NCBI GenBank assembly: GCA_003427395.1 | Contig: BFEA01000060.1 | Span: forward strand, 2,972,623 to 3,032,368 | Length of the DNA: 59,746 bases | Origin: Chara braunii | Taxonomy: Eukaryota; Streptophyta; Charophyceae; Charales; Characeae | Direction of reading: 5' to 3' | Part shown: one piece after another, positions 1-9,545 of the stretch | Position numbering within the stretch: position 1 is the stretch's first letter | Layout of the letters: each line of letters opens with the position of its first letter | Program-made: the position numbers and the translations under genes | The notes under the pieces: model-generated | Seen by the model: the letters and a program-made list of their open reading frames with translations, nothing else | Database searches by the model: none | Told to the model about the DNA's origin: nothing

Positions 1-47
1 TTGGGCCGAGGGGTGACAACAATTCCCTCTTTTTTTTGCGAAAGTTT

Positions 48-78
<31 letters not shown>

Positions 79-427
79 TTTTCTGTCTGTTCATCTGATT
101 GCAACTGGATTCGAACGTGGGTCTATATCTGATCTGGATTCGAACTTGGGTCTATATCTGATCTAGATTCGAACACGGGGATTTTTTTTTCCCTCTGTTC
201 ATCTGATTGCATCTGGTCTATATCTGAACAGGTCATGCATGGGTGTAGCAAATGAGCTCGGCTCGTTGGTGGGGATTTCCCCCCCCCCTCCCCCCAACTG
301 ACGAATGTTAAAATCAGCGTTCCTGGTGGTTGTTCTTTTTTCGTGGCGCGCTTTTCTGATGGTCGTTTTATGATTATTAATAATTATTATATTATTATTT
401 TATGCAACCCGCCCGCACTGTGTTTTG

Positions 428-430
<3 letters not shown>

Positions 431-482
<52 letters not shown>
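431..482. repeat. (CT)n microsatellite
   Basis: Uninterrupted CT dinucleotide tract of about 52 bp, followed by four CTCG-type units. Confidence 0.95.
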
Positions 483-486
<4 letters not shown>

Positions 487-1010
487 CGCTCGCTCGCTCT
501 GAGCCTCCCTCTGTGCCTCTCTCTGTGCATCTCTCTCTTGATTACTCAATTTACTGTCCTTTTTATATTGTTCCTGCGTTTTCCCTTTGTTTAATTTTAT
601 TTTAATTTCGCGTTTGCATTTGCGCTTGTAGTCGATAGTTGTGGGAAGATACGAAATTACGGCTATTGACTTTTTTTCGTTTTTTTTTGAAGATGAAAAT
701 TGGCAGGAGATAACTGTGTGAAATTACAGCTATCGACTTTTTTTTTTTTTTGGGAGATTGAAATTTCCCTTCGATTCTGGGCAGCAGCAGCAGTTCTGCT
801 CACCCTCAGTGAAATAGAGGACATACCACCACCGTTGGACATTCCCACGCTTCTCCCTAATTTTTTTATTTTTTTTTCCAAGCAATTAATTGTCGTGTTG
901 CCAAAAAAAAAAAAAAAAAAAAAAACCTCTCCTGTAAAACGGTCAGGCAGATTTTCTGACGATTGCAGACAGACAGATTTGCTGACGAGTCCAAATAGAA
1001 TTTGGTAGAG

Positions 1011-1042
<32 letters not shown>

Positions 1043-1442
1043 CGGTTGATAGCTAGCTGTGTGTTTTTGTTGATAGCTAGCTGTGGTTCGATTGATAGCT
1101 AAGTTCTTCGAACACGTAGCTTTGTATTTTTATTCGATGACATTGACGACTTTCGTGTTCGATAAGCAAGTGCTGGCAATTGCTTGTTCTTTGCGCGTCT
1201 CGCTCTGAGATCAGTACATTTTTGTGTATAGCTGAGTTGGAATGACTGTACACGAGTGCACGTACTAGAAGCAGTCTATAGCCACTGTTTTGCACTATTC
1301 ACTCTTCACTATTCTTCTTCTTTCATAGCTGTGTTCTAGTTAAGAGCTTGTGTTTTTTTTTACTTATTATTTTCTATAGCTGTACTGTAATTTATCCCAT
1401 AGCTATCGTCATAAACAGAAGCCAGAGATAGAGAGATAAAAA

Positions 1443-1446
<4 letters not shown>

Positions 1447-1500
<54 letters not shown>

Positions 1501-1523
1501 TGAGAGAGAGAGAGAGAGAGAGA
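1447..1523. repeat. (GATA)n followed by (GA)n microsatellite
   Basis: About 13 GATA/ATAG units followed directly by a GA tract. Confidence 0.95.
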
Positions 1524-1874
1524 TTGGCTGGTCATGCTAGGAAACAAAAAAGCATCAGCTATCAACAACATACAGAGGAAGAGTTTCTTTTCTTCCTATT
1601 CGTTGTTGTTTTTCTCTTTTTCTACCTTTTCTTTTTTTTTTGGGGCCTGGTTGAAATAAAATCGGTGCTCGTGCTCCTGTTTTAATGTTTTTTTTTTTTT
1701 TTAAATTTGTACGTCGACTGGAAGAGAGAAGATTGTATGTATGTGTATCATGTAAAGTCTGTGAGAGAATATTGTGTCTGAGGAGCGAAGTCAATGTGTA
1801 GATGGGGAGTTTAGTAAATAGAAAATCAAGAATAAAAATTGTATAAAGGAAGAAGATAAAAAATGAATTGATAG

Positions 1875-1941
1875 TTTTTTTTGTTTTCCTTTTTTTTTTT
1901 CGCTTTTGCGCTCTGATATTTATGTGATGATATATATATAG
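1875..1941 (+). repeat. End fragment of the 8.5-12.8 kb composite repeat
   Basis: The string CGCTTTTGCGCTCTGATATT followed by TGTGATGATATATATA matches the ends at about 9657-9690 and 10160-10200 (+) and 11945-11985 (-). It lies 160 bp from a degenerate hammerhead unit, the same partnership as in the main cluster. Confidence 0.6.
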
Positions 1942-2102
1942 GTAAGTCATATACACAAATAGAAAAGCATATATATCTTTTCCGCGTTGTTTGTGTGGAG
2001 GAATTCCCGGCCTCCCTCTTTTTGAGTAGTAATAAAATGAGCAGAGTTTCCTTGTTAAAAAAAAAAAAAAAACATATATGTATATAAACATCGTCAATCA
2101 CA

Positions 2103-2235
2103 ACTGAGCGGTGAACGGTAGGCAGAGAGGGAGAGGGAGAAGAGGACAACAAAGGAGGGGGCTGTGACAGACTGTTCCGTCGGAGTTTCATCTACTGATT
2201 CAGCAGGAGTCTGAACCCTACTCTCCCAATATATC
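2103..2235 (-). ncRNA. Degenerate hammerhead-ribozyme repeat unit (copy A)
   Basis: The minus strand matches the hammerhead units at 10.3 and 12.9 kb. It keeps the GGTTCAG loop-I region, the second half of stem II (AAACTCCGAC) and the CAGTCTGTCACAGCCCC tail, then the TTGTTGTCCTCTTCTCCCTC stretch. The catalytic CTGATGA is altered (CTGCTGA) and the GAAA box reads GGAA. This copy is therefore expected to be inactive. It shows the family is dispersed and old enough to decay. Confidence 0.6.
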
Positions 2236-2493
2236 TATATACTACGTATGTAGTCGATGAGAATTGCCCGCTGAACCGCAGGCACAAAGGGACAAAAGAA
2301 CAAGAAACGCGGGGAAAAGGGGAAGGGGGAAGGGGGGAAGGGAGGTGGCGGGGGGGAGGAAGGTTGGGGGGGGGGAGAGGGGTTAGGAGGGGTATGGTTA
2401 GATAAATAGGTAGATTGACAGAACGGCTTGATCACGTGCATTGATTGCGGTGGCGGGAAATCAAATCAGACATCCACACTTAGTGACCGGGTT

Positions 2494-3053
2494 ACGTGGC
2501 AATTGATTTTTGGCGGGAAATCACCCACCCTCCGTCGATTAATATGGCCATGATGGATTGCGCGATGGCGGGAACGGCAGCAGTGACGTCACGAGGTTGC
2601 CTCGTGACAAGGATTGGGATCGGGATCGTAGATAATCGTACGGCCACGACAAGTGGCGGGGGGCGGCTGACGTGGCGGTCTGTCGGAAGGGGTGTCGGAG
2701 GCGAGGATTTAAAAAGGCGGGAAAATGCAGTGAAGAACGCCGGGGACAAAATTCGCGGGAAAAGAGAAAAAGCACATGACGACGAATTCCACGTGGCAGC
2801 TACAGGTTCATCGATCAGGAAGCAGAGGCTGAGGGACACTTCTGCGGCCAACCATGACAGGATAGCTGGGAATAAAAAAGTCTTTTTACGACCGGTCGTA
2901 CGACCGTCGCTGCTGCTTCTGCAAGCAACGACCGGTCGTACGGCCAAAGCGGTCGTCGAGAATGATTGGCAGCAAGGAAATCAACAGCGGCATAGAGAGA
3001 AGTCACAGGATTGTCCGATGACGATGACGATGACGATGCCGATGACACGTGGC
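2494..3053. promoter_or_regulatory. Cluster of G-box/ABRE-like and CRE-like motifs
   Basis: ACGTGGC cores lie at 2494-2500, 2670-2676, 2791-2797 (within the palindrome CCACGTGG at 2789-2796) and 3047-3053 (within CACGTGGC). A perfect GTGACGTCAC palindrome lies at 2583-2592. In plants these motifs bind bZIP and bHLH factors. Two copies of the 12-bp palindrome ACGACCGGTCGT sit at 2888-2899 and 2928-2939, 40 bp apart. I infer an upstream control region. Which gene it serves is not visible. Confidence 0.4.
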
Positions 3054-3519
3054 GGAGGCAGGATCGAGGAAAACGCCCACCGTCCTCTCTCCCAACGCCA
3101 CGACAGGGGGAGGTGGTCCCCACCCCTGCGACGTTTGCCAAAGACGAAGGCGTGGACGGCGGGATGCCCGATCTCCTCCACCCCTAGGAAGGGTCAAGAC
3201 TCGTTTTTTGTCCGGTGTAATTGCCCCTCGAGATGGGACATCCGTCGTCGTCGTGCCTGTTCCAGCTGTAATTGCGAGACGTCAACAAGTTCTGCCATGT
3301 TTTTGACGGGAAGGTGGTTCGTTACCTCGTCGTTGCAGTCGGGATTGGGATCGGGATTGGGATCGGGATTGGGCGTGTCGGGATCTTGGAACGGCAGCTG
3401 CAGTGGCCACCCCCCCCACCTTCCGATGCCTTCTGACGAGGACGTCAGCAGGAGCTCGAGGACGACCAGGAAGAGAGTCACGGCGGCGGGAGGGGCTTAT
3501 CCTTATCGTCGGTGGTTTT

Positions 3520-3600
3520 CGCCATCGCCATCATCTCCATCATCGCCATCATCGCCATCATCGTCATCATCGCCATCGCCATCGCCATCGCCATCATGGT
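3520..3600. repeat. CATCGC/CATCAT-type microsatellite
   Basis: Imperfect trinucleotide/hexanucleotide tract of CGCCAT and CATCAT units. Confidence 0.85.
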
Positions 3601-4029
3601 GGTGGTGCTGGTGGGTGAATGAGAAATGGTCGGGATCGGGATTGGGTGCTGCGCGAGGAGAAACTTCCATTGACGGAGCCTCCGAGCCGTTGGATGGGAC
3701 GAACGAGAGGCGATTAGGGCGACGGCCGCCGCTGGAGGGAGGAACGAGAAGAAGCGGCGATGATGATAATGACTCGTCGTCGATGATGATGTGGCAGTTA
3801 GAATGTGCGGAATTGGCAAATGATGCCCGCAGGCATGCCACCCAATCCCGATCCCGTCCAATGTCGGCTGACAGCAAGGGCAAGGGAGCAGAACATGGAA
3901 CGGCGGGGGCACAACGGGCCACCCAATCCCGATCCCGTCCAGCGTCTCGTATTTCGTCACGAGGCAAGACTGAGGACAAGAGGAGGGACAAACAGGCAGG
4001 CGAGGTGGGTGGATTTTCATATTCTCTGG

Positions 4030-4148
4030 ACTCTCTCTCTCTCTCTCCTTTTCTCTCTCTCTCTCCCTCTCCCTCTCCCTCTCCCTTTCCCTCTCCGTCT
4101 CTCTCTCCCCCTCTCCCTCTGCCTCTCCGACTCTCTCTCTCTCTCTAT
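4030..4148. repeat. Imperfect (CT)n/(CTCCCT)n tract
   Basis: Almost pure pyrimidine strand of CT and CCCTCT units over about 120 bp. Confidence 0.9.
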
Positions 4149-4388
4149 GACGTGTCATAAGGAATGGATGGCTCACGATGACCGTCATGATGTCGTAATG
4201 ACGATGATGATGATGATTAGATGATAATTGAGCGCCCTTTTCCTCTCTGGCGATTCATCGGGAATGATGATTGGATGATGATTGGATAATGACTGGATCA
4301 TGATTGGATGTTGATTGAATAATTGGATGTTGATTGCGTAATTGGATGTATTCATTTAATCACTTAAAAAAAAAAAATCTCTCCGTAT

Positions 4389-4395
4389 TATAAAA
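4389..4395 (+). promoter_or_regulatory. Possible TATA box
   Basis: TATAAAA occurs about 1.3 kb downstream of the G-box cluster, followed by a C-rich, T-rich stretch that could hold a start site. No downstream exon can be confirmed, so this rests on the motif alone. Confidence 0.2.
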
Positions 4396-4662
4396 CGCGC
4401 AATCGTTGAAAGTCACTCTTGTTCTGTTTACCGCCGTTCGAGAACGAACGCACACCATATACGCAGAACGTCTCTTCCCTTTTATCTTCCTCTTTTTCTC
4501 GCTACGGCTGAGCAACGAAGTCTCGTCCTAATCTTTATTTTGTTTTTTAAACACATCCTTTTTATCAAGGTGACGTGTCGAACCCGTCGGACTGACGATT
4601 TTCCATAATTACGCTGAAGTTCCAAATTTGATCCAGTGAATGTCACAGTGTGCAGAATTTTG

Positions 4663-4780
4663 GATGATGATGAGGAGGAGGAGGAGGAGGAGAAGGCGGA
4701 GGAGAAGGAGGAGGAGGAGGAAGAGGAGAAGGAGGAGGAGGAAGAAGAGGAGGAGGAGGAAGAGGAAGAAGAGGAGGTGG
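4663..4780. repeat. (GAG)n/(GAA)n purine trinucleotide tract
   Basis: GGA, GAA and GAG units over about 115 bp. Its predicted poly-Arg, poly-Glu and poly-Leu frames are artefacts of the repeat. Confidence 0.9.
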
Positions 4781-4844
4781 ATCACGACGATCATAGATAA
4801 CGCTTTTTTATCCGTTCACGCGAATCTGAACATGGTGAGCAAAG

Positions 4845-4985
4845 ACAAAGGGATGGACGGATTGGATGAACAGATGGGGGATGGACGGATGGGATGAACA
4901 GATGGGGAATGGACGGATGAGATGGACAGATAGGGAATGAACAGATGGGGGATGGACGGATGGGATGGACGAATGAGGAAACGAA
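4845..4985 (+). repeat. Minisatellite of GATGGACGGATGGGATGAACA-like units
   Basis: About five imperfect units of 25-30 bp combining GATGGACGGATG with GAACAGATGGGG. Confidence 0.8.
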
Positions 4986-5599
4986 TGGGATAGACAGCAA
5001 AATCCTTTATGCGGTCATGGATACCGATCTTGCTGTTTATCTATTGACGTGCTCATGTATCTCTTCTTCTTCTTCTTTTCTTCTTCTTCTTTCACAATCT
5101 TCTTTGTCTTCTGTCGCTTTTGTTCTTTCTTGTTCTTGTTGGTTGTTTGCCCCTCTTTGGTTCCCTCCCCATTTTCCGAAAGACTCCTCTGCACCGTCAA
5201 AATCCACATGTCAGCCGAAGGCCGCACAGCAACAAAAAAAAAAAGAAAGGGAAAAAAAAAGGTAGAAAGTCGCACAACTACCGGACCCTCTCCTTGTTTG
5301 TGGGACTAGAAAGCGTGAACGTCCTCATTTGAACCGTGACGTCATCATTTAAAGCGGGCGTGGGTTTGGGGTTCGCGCCATGTCTGGAAATTACCATGCG
5401 TCTTCTTCTTCTTTTTTTCGTTTTTTTTGTTTTTTTTTGTTTTTGAAGTTTTCGATTTTAATCGCAGAACAATTGTTTTCAAGCCGGGGACCTCATCATC
5501 TTCCCGGCCTGAGAGCATTACTCAGCTTCGCTTATGTAAATTACGTCTCCTAAAAAAACTAAAAAGTAAATCAAGACGCATATGGTGAAATTGCATTTT

Positions 5600-5691
5600 T
5601 AAAGTTTTTTTTTTCTGCATGTTCCGATCTCGAAAATCGAACACGCGATCTCCCTCATGGGAGTTGCACGCTCAACCAAACGGCTAATAAG
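5600..5691 (-). mobile_element. tRNA-like SINE head
   Basis: On the minus strand a box-A-like segment (TTAGCCGTTTGGTTGAG) and a box-B-like segment (GTGTTCGATTTTC) sit at about tRNA spacing. An A-rich, T-rich stretch follows. The acceptor stem does not close well, so a tRNA-derived SINE fragment is likelier than a functional tRNA. A hAT element has inserted directly next to its 5' end. Confidence 0.45.
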
Positions 5692-5699
5692 CTGACGGG

Positions 5700-6418
5700 C
5701 AGGGTTGCCAGGCCGAACGTACGGAGGCCCCTAAGCTGACCCCCGAACGTTCGGGCGTTCGGGTCCCCGTACGGGGCCCGAACCTGAAGGGGTTCGGACC
5801 CCGCAGAAAAACATTTTGGCACCTAAATATTATTATTTTTTCTGAATTTTTTTTCTGTGAGTTCTTTGTGATGTAAGGTATCTCCGTCTTAAGTTTGAAG
5901 CCATTCTGTTGAGCCAAACAAAAATGACAAATCGGCAAAGATGGTGGTGTCAAAACGTGCTTGCCCACTCACTAATTTGTTTTTTCTCTCTTTTCACTTT
6001 TTGTTTTTCCTTTATTTCGGGGCATGAAAAAAATTATTATTATTTCAAACTTTATTTGTATATTCTCTATTATGTAAGATACACATACATAAATTGTCAT
6101 GGCATTTGTCACAGCCAAAAAAAAAAGAAAAATCACCAAAGATGGCGGTGTCCAAAACGTGCTCGGCCACTCAATAATTTCATTCTCGTTTTGTTTTTTC
6201 TAATTTCCATTATTATTATTTATTTTTAGTATTTGATTTTTATTTCAAATTTGATAAAAAATGTGGATGTAACGTTGAGGCAAATGTTGTTTAGTCTATT
6301 CTTCTGTATAACATATATTTTTTCAGATTTTTTGGAAATCGTTTTTTTTTTTTTTTTTTTTTTTTTGGGTCCGCGTTCGGCCGAACGCGTCGACCCGTCC
6401 CGAACGCCGGCAACCCTG
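5700..6418. mobile_element. Non-autonomous hAT-type DNA transposon, 719 bp
   Basis: The element starts CAGGGTTGCCAGGCCGAACG and ends with the inverted counterpart CGTTCGGGACGG...CAACCCTG, the typical hAT terminus CAGGGTTGCC. It is bounded by a perfect 8-bp target duplication, CTGACGGG, at 5692-5699 and 6419-6426, the expected hAT length. No transposase frame is present. Inside, a segment with CAAAGATGGTGGTGTC...AACGTGCT at about 5935-5980 is repeated near 6136-6180. The interior is AT-rich with poly(T) runs. Confidence 0.85.
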
Positions 6419-6620
6419 CTGACGGGGGGGTCAAAGTTAAGCCCCAAGATTGGGACTTAACCCGCGTCCCATGGTGAACGATGATTTTTTTTTTTTTTTG
6501 AATTTTTTTATATATGAATTTCGTGCCATTTGTGCAGAGGGGCCATGCAAAAATCCTTTTTAGAAAAATATGTTTTTTTTCCTCTTTTTCGTTACATGCA
6601 AAAATCTTGAGTGTACCAAC

Positions 6621-6850
6621 TGGCCTAGCTCAGTTGGTACACTCATGAACTGTTCACATACAGACCTGAGTTCGAATCCCGGTTGAATCAGTTGAATCAG
6701 TTGAGTGAAAACAACTCGGGATTTACGTGGGGCCCCTCAGTCCGAAGATGATATCTCAAGGTCGTTGCCCTTAAAAAAGGTGTGTATAGTTCCAAAATTT
6801 GACTGATGCACGAATAAGAAAGGAGCCAGTGAAAAAAAAAAAAAAAAACA
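6621..6850 (+). mobile_element. tRNA-derived SINE with poly(A) tail
   Basis: Box A (CTAGCTCAGTTGGTAC, 6625-6640) and box B (GAGTTCGAATCCC, 6669-6681) form an internal RNA polymerase III promoter. A non-tRNA body of about 140 bp and a poly(A) run at about 6834-6849 follow. The 3' part AAGAAAGGAGCCAGTG recurs at 6860-6874 just after the tail. The anticodon arm and acceptor stem are not tRNA-like enough for a functional tRNA. Confidence 0.7.
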
Positions 6851-7114
6851 TTAAAAAAAAGAAAGGAGCCAGTGTTTCAAAAAAAATAATAATAAAAAAT
6901 AAAGACAAAAAAATTGACTAATGTCCCGAAAGGACGTAAGACTATTTATTTATAGAAGACTTGGCAGTGAAAAAAAAAAAGAAACTTGTATAAGTGATCA
7001 GTTAAAAGGGGATGTCAATATATTTAAATTTTAAATAGAAGTCGACCCCCCCCCCCCTTGTTAGTGGGACTTAGCCGCGGGGACAGGTCCCACTAGGTCC
7101 CACACTAGGTCCCA

Positions 7115-7250
7115 CTAGCAAAGAGGATTGGATTGAATGCTTGATTGTGGAGGTGTTTGTGGAAAAGTGCAGAAAATCGCGATTGATCTGGTTTGCTGCA
7201 TCTCTGCATAGAACGCATCCAGATTCAGGCGCTTAATCCAATCCTCTTTT
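7115..7250. mobile_element. Foldback MITE (copy 1)
   Basis: Starts CTAGCAAAGAGGATTGGATT and ends AATCCAATCCTCTTTT. Inner arms also pair (GGTTTGCTGCATCTCTGC-side against the GCAGAAAATC-side), so most of the element can fold into one long hairpin. Short GGTCCCACTAG direct repeats flank it on the left. Confidence 0.6.
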
Positions 7251-7258
7251 GGTCCCTA

Positions 7259-7398
7259 CTAGCAAAGAGGATTGGATATAAGACCTGAATTGGGACGTGT
7301 TTGTGGAGACCTGCGGAAAACTGGGATTGATCTGCTTTTATGCCTCTCCGCTTTAAACACGTCCAGATTCAGGCGCTTGATCCAATCCTCTTTGCTAG
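7259..7398. mobile_element. Foldback MITE (copy 2)
   Basis: A 140-bp element bounded by CTAGCAAAGAGGATTGGAT and its exact reverse complement. Inner arms GACCTGAATTGGGACGTGTTT and AAACACGTCCAGATTCAGG also pair, so the whole unit is a near-palindrome. It lies directly downstream of copy 1 in the same orientation. No coding capacity. Confidence 0.75.
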
Positions 7399-7450
7399 TG
7401 CGACGTCGGGAGGCCTTTTGCGAGAGAGGGAAACTAAAAGAGAGAGGGCT

Positions 7451-7962
7451 GTCCTTCGGGACATCCGTGAAAATTGGAACGATACGGAGAAAAGAAGATT
7501 AGCATGGCCCCTGCGCAAGGATGACACGCATAAATCGAGAAAGGGATAATTTGCAAAATACCCCCACAAGTTGATATATTCTTGTGACAATATATGCCAA
7601 AATGCCCGTGAGAGATGTGGGTAGAGCGGAATGCCGTTTTGGGCCGAAATCTTTGTGTCGTGCCCCTGTCAGGCGGGTGCGCAACTTTGCAATCTGGACC
7701 TCCCCCCCGTTTGGGCCTTGGCCCTTTGCAATAGCGCCTAGGAAAAGTTGGCAAGTACTGGGTCATTTTGCAAAGTTGGACGGTACCCGGTAGGGGAATA
7801 TTGCAAAGATGGGGGTCCAACCGATGCTAGGGGCATTTCACAAACTATTTTTTTTGTCAGAGGGGTATTCCGCTCTACCCACATCTTTTAGGGGCATTTT
7901 GGCACATCTCTCAACTTATGGGGGTATATTGCAAATTATTCCATCGAGAAATGGTCCAAATT
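7451..7962 (+). pseudogene. U6 snRNA retrocopy, split by a MITE
   Basis: 7451-7542 matches U6 from GTCCTTCGGGACATCCG through the AGATTAGCATGGCCCCTGCG core to AATCGAGAAA. The last part, ATCGAGAAATGGTCCAAATT, resumes at 7943-7962 and is followed by an A-rich tail. Relative to the conserved U6 core GAGAAGATTAGC it carries extra bases (GGAGAAAAGAAGATTAGC), shared with the copy at 45350. I see no upstream sequence element or TATA box at the usual plant U6 spacing. It was therefore a retrocopy before being interrupted. Confidence 0.85.
7543..7942. mobile_element. 400-bp MULE-like MITE inserted in U6
   Basis: Terminal inverted repeats of roughly 70-90 bp start GGGATAATTTGCAAAATACC on the left and GGAATAATTTGCAATATACC on the right (complement), and extend through GATGTGGGTAGAGCGGAAT. 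The left arm has about 17 extra bases. A perfect 9-bp duplication of U6 sequence, ATCGAGAAA, flanks it (7534-7542 and 7943-7951). Long inverted repeats with a 9-bp duplication are the Mutator-superfamily pattern. There is no transposase. Confidence 0.85.
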
Positions 7963-8205
7963 AAAAAAAAAAGAAAAAAGAAGATGGCCTTTCCCAAAAA
8001 AAAAGAAGAGGGTGAAGAGGAAATAAATTCAGGGCATACTTGCACTACCACTTTTCTAAATGTATCAGACTGCAATTACGGCCACACCTGGATGCATCTG
8101 ACCGCAATCACGTCCAGAGTCGAGTCGAAAAGGTTCTAGTGTGAGTTGTCAGCAGCACCTACATGAGAGATTCCATTGTCTAACACAAATAAATTCACAT
8201 TGCGA

Positions 8206-8312
8206 GCCCCCAGTAGAACGTACCGGCAATATCACTGTATCTAGACTGGAAATTACCCCAAATACAGCTATAGTGACTATACGTTCTTTTTGGGGGAAAA
8301 GGACGGGCAGTC
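8206..8312. mobile_element. MITE of the CCGTCTTC family (degenerate)
   Basis: CCCCCAGTAGAACGTACCGG...TATACGTTCTTTTTGGGGG forms degenerate inverted ends matching the family seen best at 46674-46779 and 51190-51293. The inner segment CTGTATCTAGACTGGAAATT is also shared with other members. Confidence 0.5.
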
Positions 8313-8573
8313 CAGCACCAGTCGGGAATCTCTAATCCCAGATTTCATATGATTTCATTATAACTTGTATCACTGTATCTAGACGGGAAGTTAGCCTTTA
8401 TAACTTGTCTACTGTTTGACTATATATCTATGTCCTTGTATTTTTTTTTCGGCCATCGGTGGTGTCCCAGTATTTCAGTTTAGAGTCTTTAGACCAGCGA
8501 AGCATGCGTCGAAACCATGAAAATAGGGTGTCTAATACTGTCTATGCTGGCGAGCACGAAGGGTTTGTTATCT

Positions 8574-8614
<41 letters not shown>
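8574..8614. repeat. Poly(T) run
   Basis: About 40 consecutive T residues. The Phe-rich frames reading through it are artefacts. Confidence 0.95.
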
Positions 8615-8916
8615 CGGGAGGGTTGTTTTTTTTTGGAAGGCAAGGGTGTTGAATCTGTTGATTGATATCTCTGGTTGGTCATTGTCTCGTCGTTTGGCGG
8701 CCTCTGTGATGTAGGGGGCGCTGCTTGCATGTGGGACTTGTCATCTAGGATCTGTTATGTTTGTTTTTTGGCACCCTTGTCTGCATCCCGGTTGGTCTTG
8801 TCCCGTTGTTCGGGGTTGTTCGGGGTCTATTCTGGCGAGAGCGCAGCGGTGCTTTCATGCGGGACCAGTCATCCGGTTTTTTTTGTTGTTCGGCCTATGA
8901 GAGCATGAATGGTTTA

Positions 8917-9038
8917 GGGCGTCGCCACACCAATGTCGAAATGTGCAAAATGACAATGAACTTCCTGCTAGAACCTGGCCAGATGCGCCCGCCACATTTT
9001 TGTCTTTTGCACACTTCACGAGTGGTGTGGCAAGGCCC
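8917..9038. mobile_element. 122-bp PIF/Harbinger-type MITE
   Basis: Inverted ends GGGCGTCGCCACACCA and GGGCCTTGCCACACCA (complement) extend imperfectly for about 40 bp, through ATGTGCAAAATGACA-like sequence. It is flanked by the 3-bp duplication TTA (8914-8916 and 9039-9041), typical of PIF/Harbinger or Tourist elements. The paralogous sequence at about 10563-10615 lacks the insert and one TTA, so the boundaries are directly supported. A second member lies at 50547-50667. Confidence 0.88.
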
Positions 9039-9195
9039 TTAGGAATAGGAATACCAGCATCCTGATGACGAATAAGGTCATTTGCTGTATATAGATATGT
9101 TACACATGTATTTGAGATTTCGTTTTTTGGCAGGCAAGAGTGTTTTGATATCCTGGTTGGTCTTGTCCCGTCGTTTGGCCTGTGAAGTTGGGGGT

Positions 9196-9545
9196 GGTGC
9201 TTACATGTGGGACTTGTCATCTAGGATCTTGTTGCCCCCTGTTTTGTTATATTTGGCTGTTGCCTTCCTCTTTGCTTTGCCTCTTTTGCCTTTGGCTGTG
9301 TGCAAGTGGGTCGATATGCCACACGGGGTTGGGGGCAGCCGCCGCTCAACCTAGATTCACGTGGGAGGGGGCGGGTGCTTGCATGTGGGACTTGTCATCT
9401 AGGATTTGTTTATGTTTGTTTCGCCCTGTTTTGTTATATTTGGCTGTTCACTTCCTCTTTCTTTGCCTCTTTGCCTTTTGGCTGTGTGGTAGTGGGTCGA
9501 TATGACACCCGCGGGGGTGGGGGCAGCCGCCGCTCAACCTACATC
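9196..9545 (+). repeat. Two tandem units of about 175 bp within the X repeat
   Basis: GTGGTGCTTACATGTGGGAC...CAGCCGCCGCTCAACCTAGA is repeated as GGGTGCTTGCATGTGGGAC...CAGCCGCCGCTCAACCTACA. The shared parts include TTTTGTTATATTTGGCTGTT and GTGGGTCGATATG. A further diverged partial unit lies at about 10010-10110. Confidence 0.75.

Larger units (their letters stand above)
1..2100. other. Microsatellite-rich intergenic DNA, no gene seen
   Basis: The stretch is AT-rich with many poly(T) and poly(A) runs (for example 59-82, 902-925 and 1017-1042). It also has a (CT)n tract at 431-482 and a GATA-type tract running into (GA)n at 1447-1523. The open frames here only read through these repeats (Ser-Leu or Arg-Glu runs), so none is supported as a gene. 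Confidence 0.7.
2480..4210. other. GC-rich, CpG-rich region with low stop-codon density
   Basis: Base composition changes sharply from the AT-rich flanks. Open frames occur on both strands, the longest from a GTG at 2496 to 4160 on +. They consist of low-complexity Ser, Arg, Pro and Met runs from GATGGC, CT and GGGATTGGGATC repeats and contain no domain I recognise. Overlapping long frames on both strands point to composition rather than coding. A CpG-rich regulatory region is the more economical reading. Confidence 0.45.

Noticed and set aside
343-594. Ser-Leu-rich and similar Arg-Glu, Phe or Lys-rich small proteins
   Set aside because: These frames merely translate CT, GA, poly(T) or poly(A) tracts.
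2496-4160. Open frame of 554 codons on the + strand
   Set aside because: It starts at a GTG, is composed of low-complexity repeats, and overlaps long frames on the other strand. High GC and simple repeats explain the lack of stops, and no domain is visible.
6621-6692. Functional tRNA gene
   Set aside because: Box A and B are good, but the acceptor and anticodon stems do not pair properly and a body with a poly(A) tail follows, so it is a SINE.
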